DNA of 64,000 bases from Druceiella hillmani (lineage: Eukaryota; Arthropoda; Insecta; Lepidoptera; Hepialidae), in NCBI GenBank assembly GCA_039881145.1, contig JAYKKI010000007.1, positions 36,846,501 through 36,910,500 of the forward strand. The letters run 5' to 3'. The position numbers and the translations under genes are program-made. Under the pieces are notes generated by a model that did not search any database, had not been told where the DNA came from, and saw only the letters and a list, made by a program, of their open reading frames with translations. Shown here piece by piece: positions 1-13,009 of the stretch. How positions within the stretch are numbered: position 1 is the first letter of the stretch; each line of letters begins with the position of its first letter.

Positions 1-133
1 AGGAGATGCAAACACTGTCCTTCTGCCAAAGACAAAAAAAACTAGGCATAGCTGCAATAAGTGTAACAAGCCTATTTGTATACAGCATATTATTCCATTA
101 TGCCAAAGTTGCGTTGATCTCGATATCGAATAA
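1..133 (+). pseudogene. piggyBac-like transposase, C-terminal Cys-rich end (relic, runs off left edge)
   Basis: The reading starts RRCKHCPSAKDKK and, after a one-base shift, continues TRHSCNKCNKPICIQH and IIPLCQSCVDLDIE, then TAA at 131-133. The spacing of CxxC, CxxC, C and H residues is that of the cysteine-rich DNA-binding domain at the C terminus of piggyBac-family transposases, which follows the DDD catalytic core. The core lies off the left edge. The frameshift falls in a run of eight A at 34-41, so this copy cannot make a complete protein unless that is a sequencing error. The TTAA-bounded terminal repeat about 360 bases downstream supports the family call. The residues are seen directly; the family assignment is from memory of the domain pattern. 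Confidence 0.72.
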
Positions 134-495
134 GTCAGTATGTTAGTAATAAATAAGCTTTGTTATATATAGTTCCTGATTTCATGTTTATGTACTAAAG
201 AAAATTTTATGTTCTGTTTCTAAATGTTAATTATTTTTTATTTTTGAACATATTTTTAAGTTACGTTCTAAAAAAATGATCTCAGAAGAAGAAGATCTAA
301 TTTGATGATAATTTGCTCATTTTATGATAAATAAATGTCTAATTTTTATAAATAATGTTTATAATTACCTATTTCCCTAATACAGAAAATAATATTGACA
401 TAAGCTTGATTCAGTGTACAATAATGCACATGGGTACAACTTACCCGGCCACAACGGCTAAGTTCTGTTTAGTAGCCACAATGACGCCGGGTTAA
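134..495 (+). mobile_element. piggyBac-like element 3' noncoding end, inverted repeat and TTAA target site
   Basis: After the transposase stop, about 300 bases of A+T-rich sequence lead to a compact G+C-rich end. An outer arm at 472-491 (ending GACGCCGGG) is complementary with a few mismatches to an inner arm at 444-459 (CCCGGCCACAACGGCT), so the end contains a subterminal inverted repeat. The arm is followed by TTAA at 492-495, the target duplicated by piggyBac elements. The element therefore ends at 491, and its 5' end lies left of the window. Confidence 0.65.
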
Positions 496-2270
496 ATAAT
501 CCTTATATCGTGAGTTATTTTCTTTAAATAGGAATTAGTTATTGCAATTTGAACTAATTTGAAATGATATAAACTTTATATCGTAATAAATATTTCATTT
601 GAAGGAAAACTTCTATTTAATTTATCTAATTATAAGGATTAATTAGAAATGGTCTTCATTTTTAGGTATTACAACAAATGGTATTACAACAAGATTAACC
701 GTTGTAATATTTGGAAATACGTTACATTTTGTTCCTTGTAAAACAAGCATCTCTCAGTGTCGACCCTACGTATGTTGTGTATGTTTTTGAATTGTCACTT
801 AAAGGAGTATTATTTCTTGATTATAAAATTATTCTCTCCTTATTTTTCATAAAATATTGCATTGAATATAACTATTAAATTACATCTCGTTTTAAATCAA
901 GCTGATGAAGTTCTTTTTACCTTTTCTAAAATAATAGAATAACGTCCTATTTAGCTCTGTTAACATATCCTTACCACAGAGTACCTAGACTCGCTATCCA
1001 TAATTCCTAACGCTGATTATTATTATTTCAGGCTAAACACAATTCTGTAGGAGATATCAGTGTAAAATCTGAAATGAGTTGTATAAAACTCTTCTGCGTG
1101 TTTTGATGCCGCAGAATGGGGAACTTCATAGACCATAATACATTTATACTCGTAATAAACTTGATAGGTGTATTAAACTCTAACAGATAAACATAAATTT
1201 ACATCCTTTTGTTTCTCCAGGTGGGTTCGTGAACATTTGAGATCTACATAATTTCAAATTAAGTTATTCTATCGAACTTAAATTCATTGCAATTAGGTCT
1301 ATCTCGACATCTCTACATACTCGATATTCAGATGAGCTTTGTAAAGTGCTTTGAACGATTCACTGTCTGTGTGAAGTACTCAAACGATTCACCCTCTGGA
1401 TAATATTGTTACTCTATAGCTTCATGGCCCATAATAATTTATACTTTTCAACTAAAGTTACGGCATTGTAATGTTTTAATATTTGTTTTCCGCCACTTTT
1501 ACTTTTTTACATTTCGCGCAACAATTGTTTTTAACGTTTTTCATTATCACACAATTTTTGATATTACTAGAATGTTTTTTATTTAAAATTTAGAAAGCTC
1601 GCTGATCGGACACCACATGGTGGAATGAAAGTTCTATTATGAAGGAGACAGGTATTTTTTTAATAATTCTATTTTTTATAAATACCTATCGAGAATTTCC
1701 GTCATTCTGATGAATAAATGATATTATAAGTTTTTGTCTAAATGTGATAGTTTGCCAGGAAAAATATTTTAAATTTTTTTGGTGTGGAACGAGACAAAAA
1801 GTGCTCCGTTTCAGTTATTTCTTGACAAGCCTTGCTTTAAAACTGCTTGAGCTTTATTTTTTGGCTTCTTAAATATAATATTACACTATTAGCGTGCACC
1901 CAAAGTTACCCGTTCATGAGTTACGTGAATCCAAAAGACAAATGGAAAATATCAATGGTAATTATTTTTGTTTAACTTATTGTCATGAGACATACAAACC
2001 AAAATAATTGTTTTATATCAAAATACTAACAAATAGATAATGTTATTAATTTTAAAAGATTTGTTTATTTTACAGATAGAAGTGTTAATTGATAAAAAAT
2101 GTACATTTGCAGTGAAAACATTGTTTATAATAGTAAATGAATTAAAAGATAATATAAAAATCACCCATATAAATTAAATTAATTAGAAATACCAAAAATA
2201 TATATTTAAATTAAATATTACCTACAACTATAGCTAAAGAATTATTAAAAAAAGTTAATCAATGTAATAA
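496..2270. other. A+T-rich sequence without recognisable feature
   Basis: No open frame of note on either strand and no motif I can assign. A near-repeat of a CGATTCAC phrase occurs at about 1356-1393, and a weak short inverted repeat lies near 1648-1690. Nothing supports a gene or element here. Confidence 0.5.
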
Positions 2271-2564
2271 TTAATCTTTTAATTTATTCATATCCATAAA
2301 TTCTAAATCGGGTTCATTTGGAAGAGATAACAAAAACTCGGCTGTTTTTGGTAATAAAGCCCTTCTCCATTGTTTGGCCATTCTTGGCGGTAGAGATGTA
2401 AACTGTGAACCGGATGACAAGATAAGATTTTGCAAGATATTTTCATTTGACGCTGTTCTACTTACTTCTATAGAATGGTTCTCTCTATATTTACGAAAGT
2501 TTTTATCTTTTCGTAAGCTTCGCCTTACCAATGTCACACACAGCTTCCCAAGTTTAAAAGACAT
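2271..2564 (-). pseudogene. unassigned 97-residue open frame, probable relic
   Basis: A 97-codon frame in which lysine, arginine and serine are common, with a segment LPPRMAKQWRRALLPKTAEF. Its base composition is less A+T-rich than the surroundings and its residues look protein-like. It lies about 160 bases downstream, on the same strand, of the relic at 2720-3240 and may be another part of that element. The first codons may be an artefact because no upstream signal marks a start. I do not recognise the family. Confidence 0.3.
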
Positions 2565-2719
2565 ACGATCTAATCTTTCCGTCGATCAACGTCATTATCA
2601 TTTGGTGTTTCACTGTAACTTCCTACAACTAAGACCGTCGAAGTTTTTATATTTGCCATTCTACAGCTTGTTTTCTAATTGTACTGTTGTTTATATTCTT
2701 TCATGAACTTGAACTGAAT

Positions 2720-3240
2720 TCAGTGACATTAAAACATTGAAGACTGACAATAGTTCTCCCATAAAATTTCTTCGTTACGTAATAGCCTTATAGGTACTAA
2801 ACTAATCATAAAAATAGTAGAGTTATTGAAATCAGAATTGCTATCCTTATGCTTATAATTACTTTGACTTGAAGCTCCATCAAAACCCCATTTGCACATG
2901 AGCTCTAAATCAGCTTTAGAGGTTGAATTAGACTCCAATGCTTCTAGTAACCTGAAGGCAGTCAAATCGAGCAAGGTCTGCAGTTTAATAGAATAGAAGT
3001 TCCCTGTTCAGTTACGGTCATGTATCTTGTGACAATTTGATTTCGCTTGCTTTACTTTGTAGTAAGAGGGATAATGGATGCACCTTGTACACTCGCAGAA
3101 TCTCACAGATGAATATTTTGCCACTTATATAAATTTAGTAATATGAATGGAGCTAATGCTTTTTCAGACGAACTTACATTATTTTTTCTTTTATTTTGAC
3201 CCATGCAAGTCTTCAATTCTTCAATGTCTTCAGGAAAGTG
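2720..3240 (-). pseudogene. relic of an orphan multicopy protein family, possibly RAG1/Transib-like
   Basis: On the minus strand, in broken frames from high to low coordinates, one reads FPEDIEELKTCMGQNKRK, SEKALAPFILLNLYKWQ, YYKVKQAK, IKLQTLLDLTAFRLLEALE and then LMCKWGFDGASSQSNYK, FMISLVPIRLL and EEILWEN. The last part is an 81-codon frame (2729-2974). This order, with a KWGxDGxSxQSxYK motif, then a SLVPxRL strand and an LWxN segment, matches from memory an uncharacterised family abundant in aphids and Hydra. The Asp in the xDG motif is reminiscent of the first catalytic Asp of RAG1/Transib recombinases, but that link is only a suggestion. At least two frameshifts and stops break the frame. 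Confidence 0.45.
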
Positions 3241-4947
3241 GAGGCATCATTTCACGTATTTCATTACTACTACTCCCACAACCCTAAATATTTTTTGTAA
3301 TAGTTCTTTGTAGCACTTCTGCAGACATCGATTTAGCCATGTGCTCAACACGTCTCCCTTTTTTAACTACTACGTACATCTTCCAAACACTTTCTCGGTA
3401 TTTTCGAATAGTACGATGATTTTATTTAAGCTTTTAGTGTAGATTATGACAAGTTTTCTATATTTTTATTGACGTTATCCTCACAAGGTTGGATATTTTC
3501 TTGTTGAGATATAAGTTTTGCAGGTCAGATAATCACACTTTCCTCACAAGTCAATCAATTGGAAAGGTTCTGTTTGATTTTTCCCACCTACCACAAATAT
3601 TCTGGCAAGATTTCTGACCAAACTTTAGGAGTATTGTATTTGTTTCTTTTGGCAAGTTAAATATAGCGTGTGCTTAAGGTATTCAGATAGTTGTTTACTA
3701 TCTGACAATAATCTAAACGTTTTTATATTCACTTATCTCATGAACGAGTGTAGGCCGACAGTGTAGAATTATAGTCAAAAAAATAAAACTCAAGTGCTCA
3801 CTTTTAGATAAAAACTTGTAACAAAAATTATTCATCAGAATGACAAGGAATGATGGGTATTTAAAAAAAATTAGTTTGTAAAAAAATATGACTATGTCCA
3901 CCACATAACAGTTTTGTTCCACTGTGTACCATGGTACAGTACGTGCGTATGCTCACAATGCGATGTGACGTGATACTACACAGAAACATGCCACATTACG
4001 GTCACTCTCCCAATCCACGCATACACTCTCATGACCCTTTCGATAGCTTTTCTGTATTTTGCTGGCTGCCAATTTGATATCGTTTATACTGCCTATGCAA
4101 AGTATATAATAAAACACATTTCCTAAATTAACTTACAACTTTAGGTATTTTATATAATATCGGATTATAATACTTTGCCCATAATGTATACAATATTAGA
4201 TTACAAATATCGATAGTAGGTATTAAATTTGGAGAATAAAATGGAATTAAAATACTTTTGTATTTTAAATGGTTATTTATTGGTTCATTTTTTCGGATCT
4301 TTTAATACTCTGAAATTAGAACAATTCCACGGTTTATGTGCGTGAATGTATAGGCTCGTTTATAGAATTCTGTTCGCTCTTGAATTTTCCATGAGCTTGT
4401 TGGACATTAACAGTGAAGTGAATTATTTGCAGTGAAATCTTTGCAGTTGTTTAAAATGTACCCAAGAATAATTTAGAGACAGAAATTAGTTGATCAAGAG
4501 AGAATACAAACTTTTCTTCTAATTTTAATATAAGAATACCGAATTAGAAATATTTAAAATGTGTTTAAGATTTAAATTCCATTGTTCCGATTAATATATT
4601 GTAGTGGATGTTTAGTTAATATCCCATATTATTTCCGTAAAAACGATGTATTGATACAAGCATGCGTACATAAGTGTGTATGTGGACGTACTTGTGTACG
4701 TGAATGTATGTTAATGTGCGTAGTAGATGCCTCTCAAAGTATATTCTCCCAAAATATACCTTGTAATTAGAGACAATTACGTAAAACATTGTGGATGTCA
4801 GTATATTATTCTACGGCGTATTGTAACATGAGAACAAACTTTATGGATATATTTTAAAGTATGTGGTTCAATCATTCAACCTTCCAAGAATAATTTTTTA
4901 ACGGTGTAGTGTCTTACAAAAAATATTAATTACAAAACGTATTACAA
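3241..4947. other. no recognisable gene; short ACGT/GT-rich patch
   Basis: Mostly A+T-rich. A somewhat more G+C-rich patch at about 3920-4085 has no frame that extends. A GT-rich, degenerate low-complexity run at about 4651-4730 creates a spurious open frame. I see no element ends. Confidence 0.45.
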
Positions 4948-4948
4948 C

Positions 4949-5999
<1,051 letters not shown>

Positions 6000-6132
6000 G
6001 GGATATTAGCAAAGATTATCTTTGCTAATATCCCACCTGAAAATGTTGTAATACAACGAAACCTAGGTCGTGGTAAAGAAATTAAAGAAAGTAGAAATAA
6101 TACTACATCACGTAGTTTCATTTAATTGTGAA
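6000..6132 (+). repeat. foldback family copy 1 (half element with central hairpin)
   Basis: Positions 6000-6015 and 6019-6034 form a perfect 16-bp hairpin with a 3-base loop. From 6033 to 6132 the sequence matches the right arm of the complete foldback at 22924-23138 almost base for base, ending at ...TTTAATTGTGA. The left arm is missing, so this is a half copy. See the hammerhead-like motif at 6033-6073. Confidence 0.85.
6033..6073 (+). ncRNA. hammerhead-ribozyme-like motif, degenerate (copy 1)
   Basis: Order of parts: CCAC (6033-6036), CTGAAAA where CTGANGA is expected (the conserved G8 is A), a GTTGT-AAT-ACAAC hairpin, GAAA, a tiny stem III ACCTAGGT, then C (cleavage position in GUC) and GTGG, which pairs with CCAC as stem I. 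One extra U sits before stem II. The core change makes activity of this copy unlikely. Confidence 0.35.
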
Positions 6133-6365
6133 TAAAATAACACCTAAAGCTTATATAACAGATGCTAAATTATCGACACGAAGGTCACATTTAAATCTAA
6201 GTTTTCTTTTAGCTCATTAAAATGAATTATCCACAACTACTTCAAGATGTCCAAACACTCTAGTAGAATATAAAGTACCCACAATAACATCAGGTGTTCA
6301 AAGCAAGGCTAAAGTTTTTCTTGAACAAATTCCAAATCGGTGAATTATGGGTTTTATTGAAGTCG

Positions 6366-6366
<1 letters not shown>

Positions 6367-6398
<32 letters not shown>
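6367..6398. repeat. (TA)n microsatellite
   Basis: About 16 perfect TA units. Confidence 0.95.
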
Positions 6399-6401
<3 letters not shown>

Positions 6402-6920
6402 CGTATCAAACAAGGACCTTATTCACGTATCAAATTCTTCAAACAATAACAGGAACGAGCAGATGCTCATATTCAGCTATCATTCATATTGTTTTGTAAG
6501 CACTACTCTCGCGTGTCTCCAATTGAATATTTTTTGAGGGATTTCCTTCTCAATATTACAGATTAAATAAATGTTACTCAGAATTATTACAGCTATGCCA
6601 CATTGGTATTGCTTTCTTAATATATTTTGTTCTGCTGAAAGAAATAGCTAAATTAATAGAAGATCGTTTTCGTTACTCAGATTTCGCGAATTTTCATTAT
6701 GAAAAAGTTTGATGAAAATTTTACTTCGTAATAAATAAATAAAGAACGTTTCATGATAGTTGATTTTTTCTTTAAACTGATACATGAAGAGTGTCGTCCT
6801 ATACTTTAGATAAATACTATATATTTTACGTGCTTATGTATTAATTGAGAAGAGGAAGAATGTTACAAAAACTAAGTTATAGTTTAATGAGATCTAGAAA
6901 TATACTTTATTAATTATTTT

Positions 6921-6922
<2 letters not shown>

Positions 6923-6971
<49 letters not shown>
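6923..6971. repeat. (TA)n microsatellite
   Basis: About 24 perfect TA units. Confidence 0.95.
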
Positions 6972-6973
<2 letters not shown>

Positions 6974-7599
6974 AAAATCTCACTTCTAACATACAGAACA
7001 AAATAAACGGAAAAACAGAGGGAAGTAGAATCGTGTTTCAAGTATCAATACAAGTCGAAATTGTATTATATATACTCAAGTTCTTAACGCCTCTGAGAAT
7101 GTTCAATTTGGGTTAAACCTTTAAAATGAAATAAATGTTATTCAGAAGAGTAATTAAAGGATTATCTAGGTACTAATTGTACGCTCAATTTGACTTAAAT
7201 ATTGTGGACATTTTATATAGAAGCTTTGACAGGGGACGCTAATTCAAGTTTTTTTAAGTTTTTTATTGAAATGTTTTGTGAGAAGCAACAGAGAAATTTT
7301 ATTACCATTTCAGAGGGTAATGAAACGAAATAGGTATATATTTAAAAAAATAACTTATTTTATTCATTTCAGATGGGTATTCAGTAATTTGTGATTTATT
7401 AAATTGGTGGTTATACATGGGAGTGCGGCTTGGAAATGAAAAGCTTTCATTTTGTATTTCTATTTACTTAAAAAGTATTTTTCACATTCTTAATATGAAT
7501 GTGCTCTTTCATTAAATTGAGTGAACTCAAAAAGAGTGATGAAGAAAATTTCAACAACTAACCTCTTCTTCATGACACGAACTATATAACGTTGGTTTT

Positions 7600-9480
7600 T
7601 TCTTAAGAAAGATGAATTTATTTTCCACCCAATATGTAATTTTCTAAAGACGCTAGTAACAACCGATTCTAAGTGTCAAGTTCACCTAACATACTAGGAA
7701 AGGAATTCACATGGGAAGACGTAAAAATGGAATGAAATTATAACTGTCATCTCACATCCACTTACCATCCATCTTGTACCGTGCGCGCCGCTTCTGTGAG
7801 TTAAATTGAATAATAATTTTTTATGCGATTTCCTTTTTCGATTCCGCAAATTGAACCAGTTTTGTCCAAAAATATACTCACAGCAATATTTGTATACATA
7901 CTTTCCACTCATTTGGTTTTATCCTATTGTGAGAGAAGCATGAAACAAATATTTAACAGTTTCTGTTACTAAAATTGTGATGAACCTCCGCTCAATAAGG
8001 TGTATTTTAAAATACATGTATTCTCTTCAATCAAATACAAAAAAAATATGAACAGTTTTTTTTTACGCCATCAGTGGATTATATCTTAAACTTAATTTAT
8101 GCGTTTTGTTGTAATGTGATTTAAAAAGCGATTGAAAATGTTTTTTACTAACCGATAAAAAAAGTCCGCAGCGTCACAAGTATTCACTGTAGTCTTAAAT
8201 AATATTATTGAGAAATTAGTTTTTGACTTGTGAAATTATATAAAAGTATAAAAGGAATATTTGGAAACAACGTTTTTGTTATTTTGTTACAATATTAATC
8301 TCTTCACAGTTTTTTATCTGTACATTATTTCATAGGTTTAAGAAGTTTAAAATGTTTATGTTTTTATCCATTTTATAAATGTTCAAAGTCAAAGTTAATA
8401 TAAAAATATATAGAATGTAAGCTTATGGAACTAAGAAGTGAAAGTAATTATTAGTGTTTTATAGCTAAATAGGAGAAATGAAACCCTTATTAGATCATTC
8501 TCGTATACATTGGTTAGAGCCGTGTTTCCCAAAAAGCTTTTATTTATTTACGTACTTTAATGTATACAATTAATACATATGGCGGACTTATTGCTACAAA
8601 AGCAATTTCTTAGAGTCGACTAGAACACCAGTCCAACCCCGCTCGATGAGCGGCCGGGAATCGAACCCGGGACCCCGCGATGCGTCGAACCGTCAAAGGC
8701 CTTACCTTGTGATCAACCCAACACCCACGGCGACGACCACCATTTAATTTAATTGTCGTAGAAAATTGAAATTTGGTTTAGTAATAAAATTATTGACCCG
8801 CATAGAGGTCAATATTTAATCCCTAAAAATATTTGTGTAACAATTTTAGAGATGATAAATGAAATAAACGATTGTTTTTAATTTTTCACAATTTTTGTAA
8901 AATAATTCTAAATGTATTATTGAAATTGTCCGCGTCATTTTTCTCAAAGTTGTTTGACAGATATTTAAAATTTGATGCGATCATTAAAAAAATATGCTCT
9001 AATAATTTTAGACGGGGCAAATGAAGTGGAAGGAATTTTTGTTATTTCAAATGTCATATGGGGAAACAATTGACAAAAAAAACTTTAAGGATTCCAAACC
9101 AATTTTTTCTGAATTTTACGTAAAGCATTTGAAAATGTGCACAAAAAATACTTTCCTCTTCCTAATTTCCGAAACTGCTACAAATATAATGAAAAAATAG
9201 CTTTACCATTTCTATATTAAAAATTACAGGGCTTTTCCCTTTAATTTTCAATATAGATCGGGTGGAAATGGTGGAAACTAGTGATTCTAAATCTCTTGGT
9301 TTTTGAGAAATCCACGATATTTTTGCGCTTCCCCAAAAATAATATTATTATTTGAAATAGTTCCATAGCTATACTAAATCGACGAAAACCTCGTAGTTAT
9401 ATTTAAAATTTAAAAATTTAATTTTGGAAATAAAGTTAAATTAAAGGATATACTAAAATATTCATGTGATTATTGAATAT
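7600..9480 (+). repeat. diverged array unit, copy 1
   Basis: A noncoding block that recurs at 18840-19900. Shared landmarks in order: GTAACAACC near the left end; a TGTCATCTCACATCC-like core at about 7746; a CAGTGGATTAT phrase near 8071; AAATTATATAAA near 8234; a GCTTATGGA phrase near 8422; and a block around 8490-8520. The segment 8830-9360 resembles 11860-12400, including CACAAAAAATAC followed by a CCGAAACTGCT-like phrase. No coding potential is seen. The tRNA-like SINE at 8537-8739 is present only in this copy. Confidence 0.65.
8537..8739 (-). mobile_element. tRNA-derived SINE
   Basis: Read on the minus strand, a tRNA-like head contains a clear RNA polymerase III B box in GGGTTCGATTCCC (about 8656-8668). 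A region placed like an A box lies about 50 bases upstream (about 8700-8725), in a locally G+C-rich segment. A tRNA-unrelated body follows and ends in an A-rich tail (AAATAAATAAAA at about 8538-8549). The homologous repeat copy at 18.8-19.9 kb lacks this block, which shows that it was inserted. I do not see a clean target-site duplication. It is not a functional tRNA gene because no complete cloverleaf can be drawn. Confidence 0.78.
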
Positions 9481-9599
9481 ATATTTATACCTTACTTAAA
9501 TATACTGTATTTAAATTTCATTAGCGCATTTAATGATACATCATCTTTCTGCTTATATATTCTATATATATCACCACATTTTATTTTGTCATAACATCC

Positions 9600-11750
9600 A
9601 TTTTTGTATGTATCACTTTATTTGATACTCACCTTACCCAATCACACTATAGTTTGCATCCTCTCAACCTCTATAAGGTTAGAAATCTATCTGCTCTGGC
9701 AACTATTTTACTAAAATTACTTACTGTTACCTTTTCCTAATTACGCTATAGTCGTTTAGAAATATATCGATTCTGTAAACGGTAGTAGCATCATAATCTT
9801 CGAACAATTCTTACTAATTACAGTTTGGTAAAGGCGCTAATTCTACTGCCAATTGACATCGTACTATTAAAAGACTGATCTTATCTAAGCCACTTTTTCA
9901 TCATTCACTCAATTTAAAATATTAATTCCCTAATTTCTGACCCTATCTCCTTTCGTTACTTATTTCGCTCTCGAAATCATGTTTATGTTATACGATACCT
10001 CGGTGTTTGTTATCTTTTAATTAATTTTGAATGATATATTACCTTATTATTGAGGTAACTGACTATCCAAATATTCACGTAAATAATTTGAGAAAATTAA
10101 GGTTAAAAATAAATTTTCAAAAAGTCGATGTTTTTCTTTCATTGAAATTATAATAATTGTAATCGCATGTAATTAATTACATTAGCGACAAAAATAAACA
10201 TGCTAATTTGAACCAGGCACGTTTCGATTTTTAGATTACATACAATTTATAATTTCCTTGATATGTAAAAACTAACCTAAGTACATTTATGATAATACAA
10301 TTGTACTCTATTTTTTTATTTCAACTTTAGTCGATTGTGATATTTCAAAGCTTATACTTGAATTATTTCTATGCGCATTTCATGAATGGTGAAACCTTGT
10401 TTCGTTGGTGGCAAACGTAAAGGAATTCATTATCAAAATTGAAAAAAGACAAAGTCTTCTAAAACGCCAGTAAAAAGTTGACTGTGAAATGATATATGCA
10501 AGTTCGGCCGCAAAAAATATTAGTTAAACAATGATTTGACAAAGAATTGGGTTCAATCCTAGTATCCAAAAATGACGTAATATAAAATAATAAAATTCAA
10601 TATAATTTGAATATATATTTTGTTAAACTTTTTCGATATCTTTTAATAAATACCTAAAATACCAAATAATAACCGCAGGACCAAACATAACATAAACTCT
10701 TAAAAAAAACTAAGTATAATAGTATATCGATACTCAAGGAATTTTTGGTTGAAAAATATACAATAATACCAATAGCCTTGCAATAATACCACTTCCTAAA
10801 TCCATTAGATGCAACCTTATAAATATATCGTATTCCCCAACGACACTTAAATTAAAAAAAAGTGAATGAGGTAAAAAATCAAATCGAAACGATATCTATA
10901 ATTATCATCTTGCATCGCGCTGCTTCTATATGTTTTCAATAGAATTATTTTATGTACCGACCCTTTCCTTTATCCCGCAAATTAAATAAATTTCTCTTAG
11001 AATACTCACAATATACTTATTGTTCGTTCCCAATCTTCGCGCGATTGCGCAAAATGTATGAGATAAATATATGGTAGTGCCAGTTACTCAGATTTTTGTG
11101 AACATACCTTTTGAAAAGCTTTGTGGAATTTTTTACACAGCTATTGGCAATTGATGTACATTTGAAAGCGGTGTTATTGGTGAAAACAACGTGCGTTTCG
11201 TTAGTATCATAAGTTAATTACTTAATGTCAAAACTGTAAAATAATTACTAGATCAAATTTTAAAGGGTTATCTTGTGTTTTATAAGCATTATTTTATACT
11301 CTAAATTTAAATAAAGTTGTTAATTTAGGTATGTACATGTGTTTGAGCTTTGAAAAAAATTAATCATGCATATTTTATGCATATTTTTCATTCAAACTGG
11401 TAACTTTATTTATTTCTTAATTATTAGAGAATAAATAATTACACAAAAGAGTGATATTTATAATGATACCTTTTTCGTGAAAACTTTGAAAGTTATTTCT
11501 GTTTGATATTAATATCACACATAAATAACACTTCTGTAGTAGAATGCTATTTCGTTTCTTCTCAGTACTGCCTTCTTTGTTAAAAATTAAAAGTTTAGCA
11601 AAGTGCCCAAAAATATCAAAAATAAACGAAAGAGAGAATAATTAAAAAAAATGTGCGAAATCAGTTTTTAAATTTAATCAATATAATAGTGAATAGAATT
11701 TGGTAAAATTGTTATATGCAGCGCGTACTAAAATTAATATAATTTGAGAC
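9600..11750 (+). repeat. diverged array unit, copy 2
   Basis: The block 9690-10710 matches 13030-13860: CTCTGGCAAC, later a TGTAAAAACTAACCTA phrase (10266-10281, compare 13415-13434), TTATACTTG, and a CGGCCGCAAAA phrase (10505, compare 13699). Next, 10800-11230 matches 15090-15530, 16760-17200 and 24280-24640, with landmarks CCCGCAAATTAAATAAA, TACTTATTGTTCG and CAGTTACTCAGATTTTTGTG. The region is noncoding and heavily diverged. Confidence 0.62.
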
Positions 11751-11859
11751 TATGACATGTATCAAGTGTAAGTTATTTATTACCTCTACGTGAAAAAAAA
11801 GGAAACCTGCAAAAATATTAGACAAAAATTTGTTTGGATGCAAATTTAGTTAATTTATA

Positions 11860-12400
11860 ATTCCGATGAAAAACTCCGGTCCAAAATGGGTTTAATATTG
11901 CATAAAACTAGATATCTAATAACTCATTTGCCAGTCCATATTAATTTTTTTTCTAATATCATATACGACTGAATAAAAATTCTTGAAAAGAAATTTACGC
12001 AGATTATTAAAGTGAACGCGATTTTTTAAAAATATTCGTCTTATTTACTTAGCTTTTTCTAAAATATTGTTATAGAATTTTAAAAATTTTAGAATAATTT
12101 TCCGTATTTTATTTGAAAGTTCCAGATAAATTATTGTAAATATTTTTCACAAAAAATACATTTATGCTCCCAATCTCTGAAATTGCTAAGGCAAAGTTGT
12201 GAAAAGAAAAGTAACTAGAAATTTGCTTAAAGTTGTGAAAAAAATTAAATCAATGTTTTTAAATGTTGTGGTTTTTAAGAATCTCACTATATTGTAAGTC
12301 TTTTCACGGCCTGAAAAGACATACAAGGCAATATATTCCTGTAGTGGAGAATAATATTATTATCAGTGAATAGTTTAAAAGTAGTACTATGTAAGTAGTA
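11860..12400 (+). repeat. diverged array segment resembling 8830-9360
   Basis: A CACAAAAAATAC run followed by a CTCTGAAATTGCT-like phrase (12149-12187) aligns with 9138-9181. The later AATAATATTATTAT patch (about 12350) aligns with that at about 9339. No open frame. Confidence 0.5.
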
Positions 12401-12689
12401 CCATTAAAAGTTTATAAGCGTCTTAAACCTTTTTAAGTGTGTGAAAAACCTCGTAGCGTGATTTCAACTCAAAATGAAAAAAAAAATGGTGTTACTGAAA
12501 TATTTTAAAATGTGTGGTTTTTACGCTACTTACTTTAACCTTTGAATATAAATACAAAACTTGTCGCCATTTCAGTTTACTGCAGGAAAATCATGTTGCA
12601 AATATGTTTAAATTATCTATATTATTCATGCAACGATTTATATAAGCATACAACTATTGGAATATATTTCCATGTATGTATGAATGTAT

Positions 12690-12950
12690 GTATATGTATG
12701 TGTTCGCACACAAACACAAACACGAATAAAAAATAACACAAAAACGAACTCGAACACAAACTTGAAAACGATCCTGAATACGAACACGAACATGAGCATT
12801 AATTTGCACGCGCGCACGCTCGCACCCATGCACACACACACATGAAGATACAGGCTCAAAAGCGAACATGGAAACGAACGCACATACGCGCGCAAATCGT
12901 ACTCACGAGCATACGCGGATACGTTCAGATGCGTACGCGCGCACATTTAG
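12690..12950. repeat. degenerate CGAACA-type hexamer repeat with ACGC/CA-rich parts
   Basis: A low-complexity tract with many variants of AACACGAAC, changing to alternating purine-pyrimidine CGCGCGCAC runs. It keeps several spurious frames open on both strands. It is not a telomeric TTAGG repeat. Confidence 0.8.
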
Positions 12951-13009
12951 AAAGTGTATGTGTAGTTTTTAAAATTTTTAAATGTTTAGTTTATAAACGT
13001 TCACACCTA

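Noticed and set aside
8640..8735. tRNA gene
   Set aside because: B box is present but no complete cloverleaf or acceptor stem; followed by a SINE body and tail.
12690..12950. Telomere-like repeat
   Set aside because: Hexamer variants are CGAACA-like, not TTAGG, and too degenerate.
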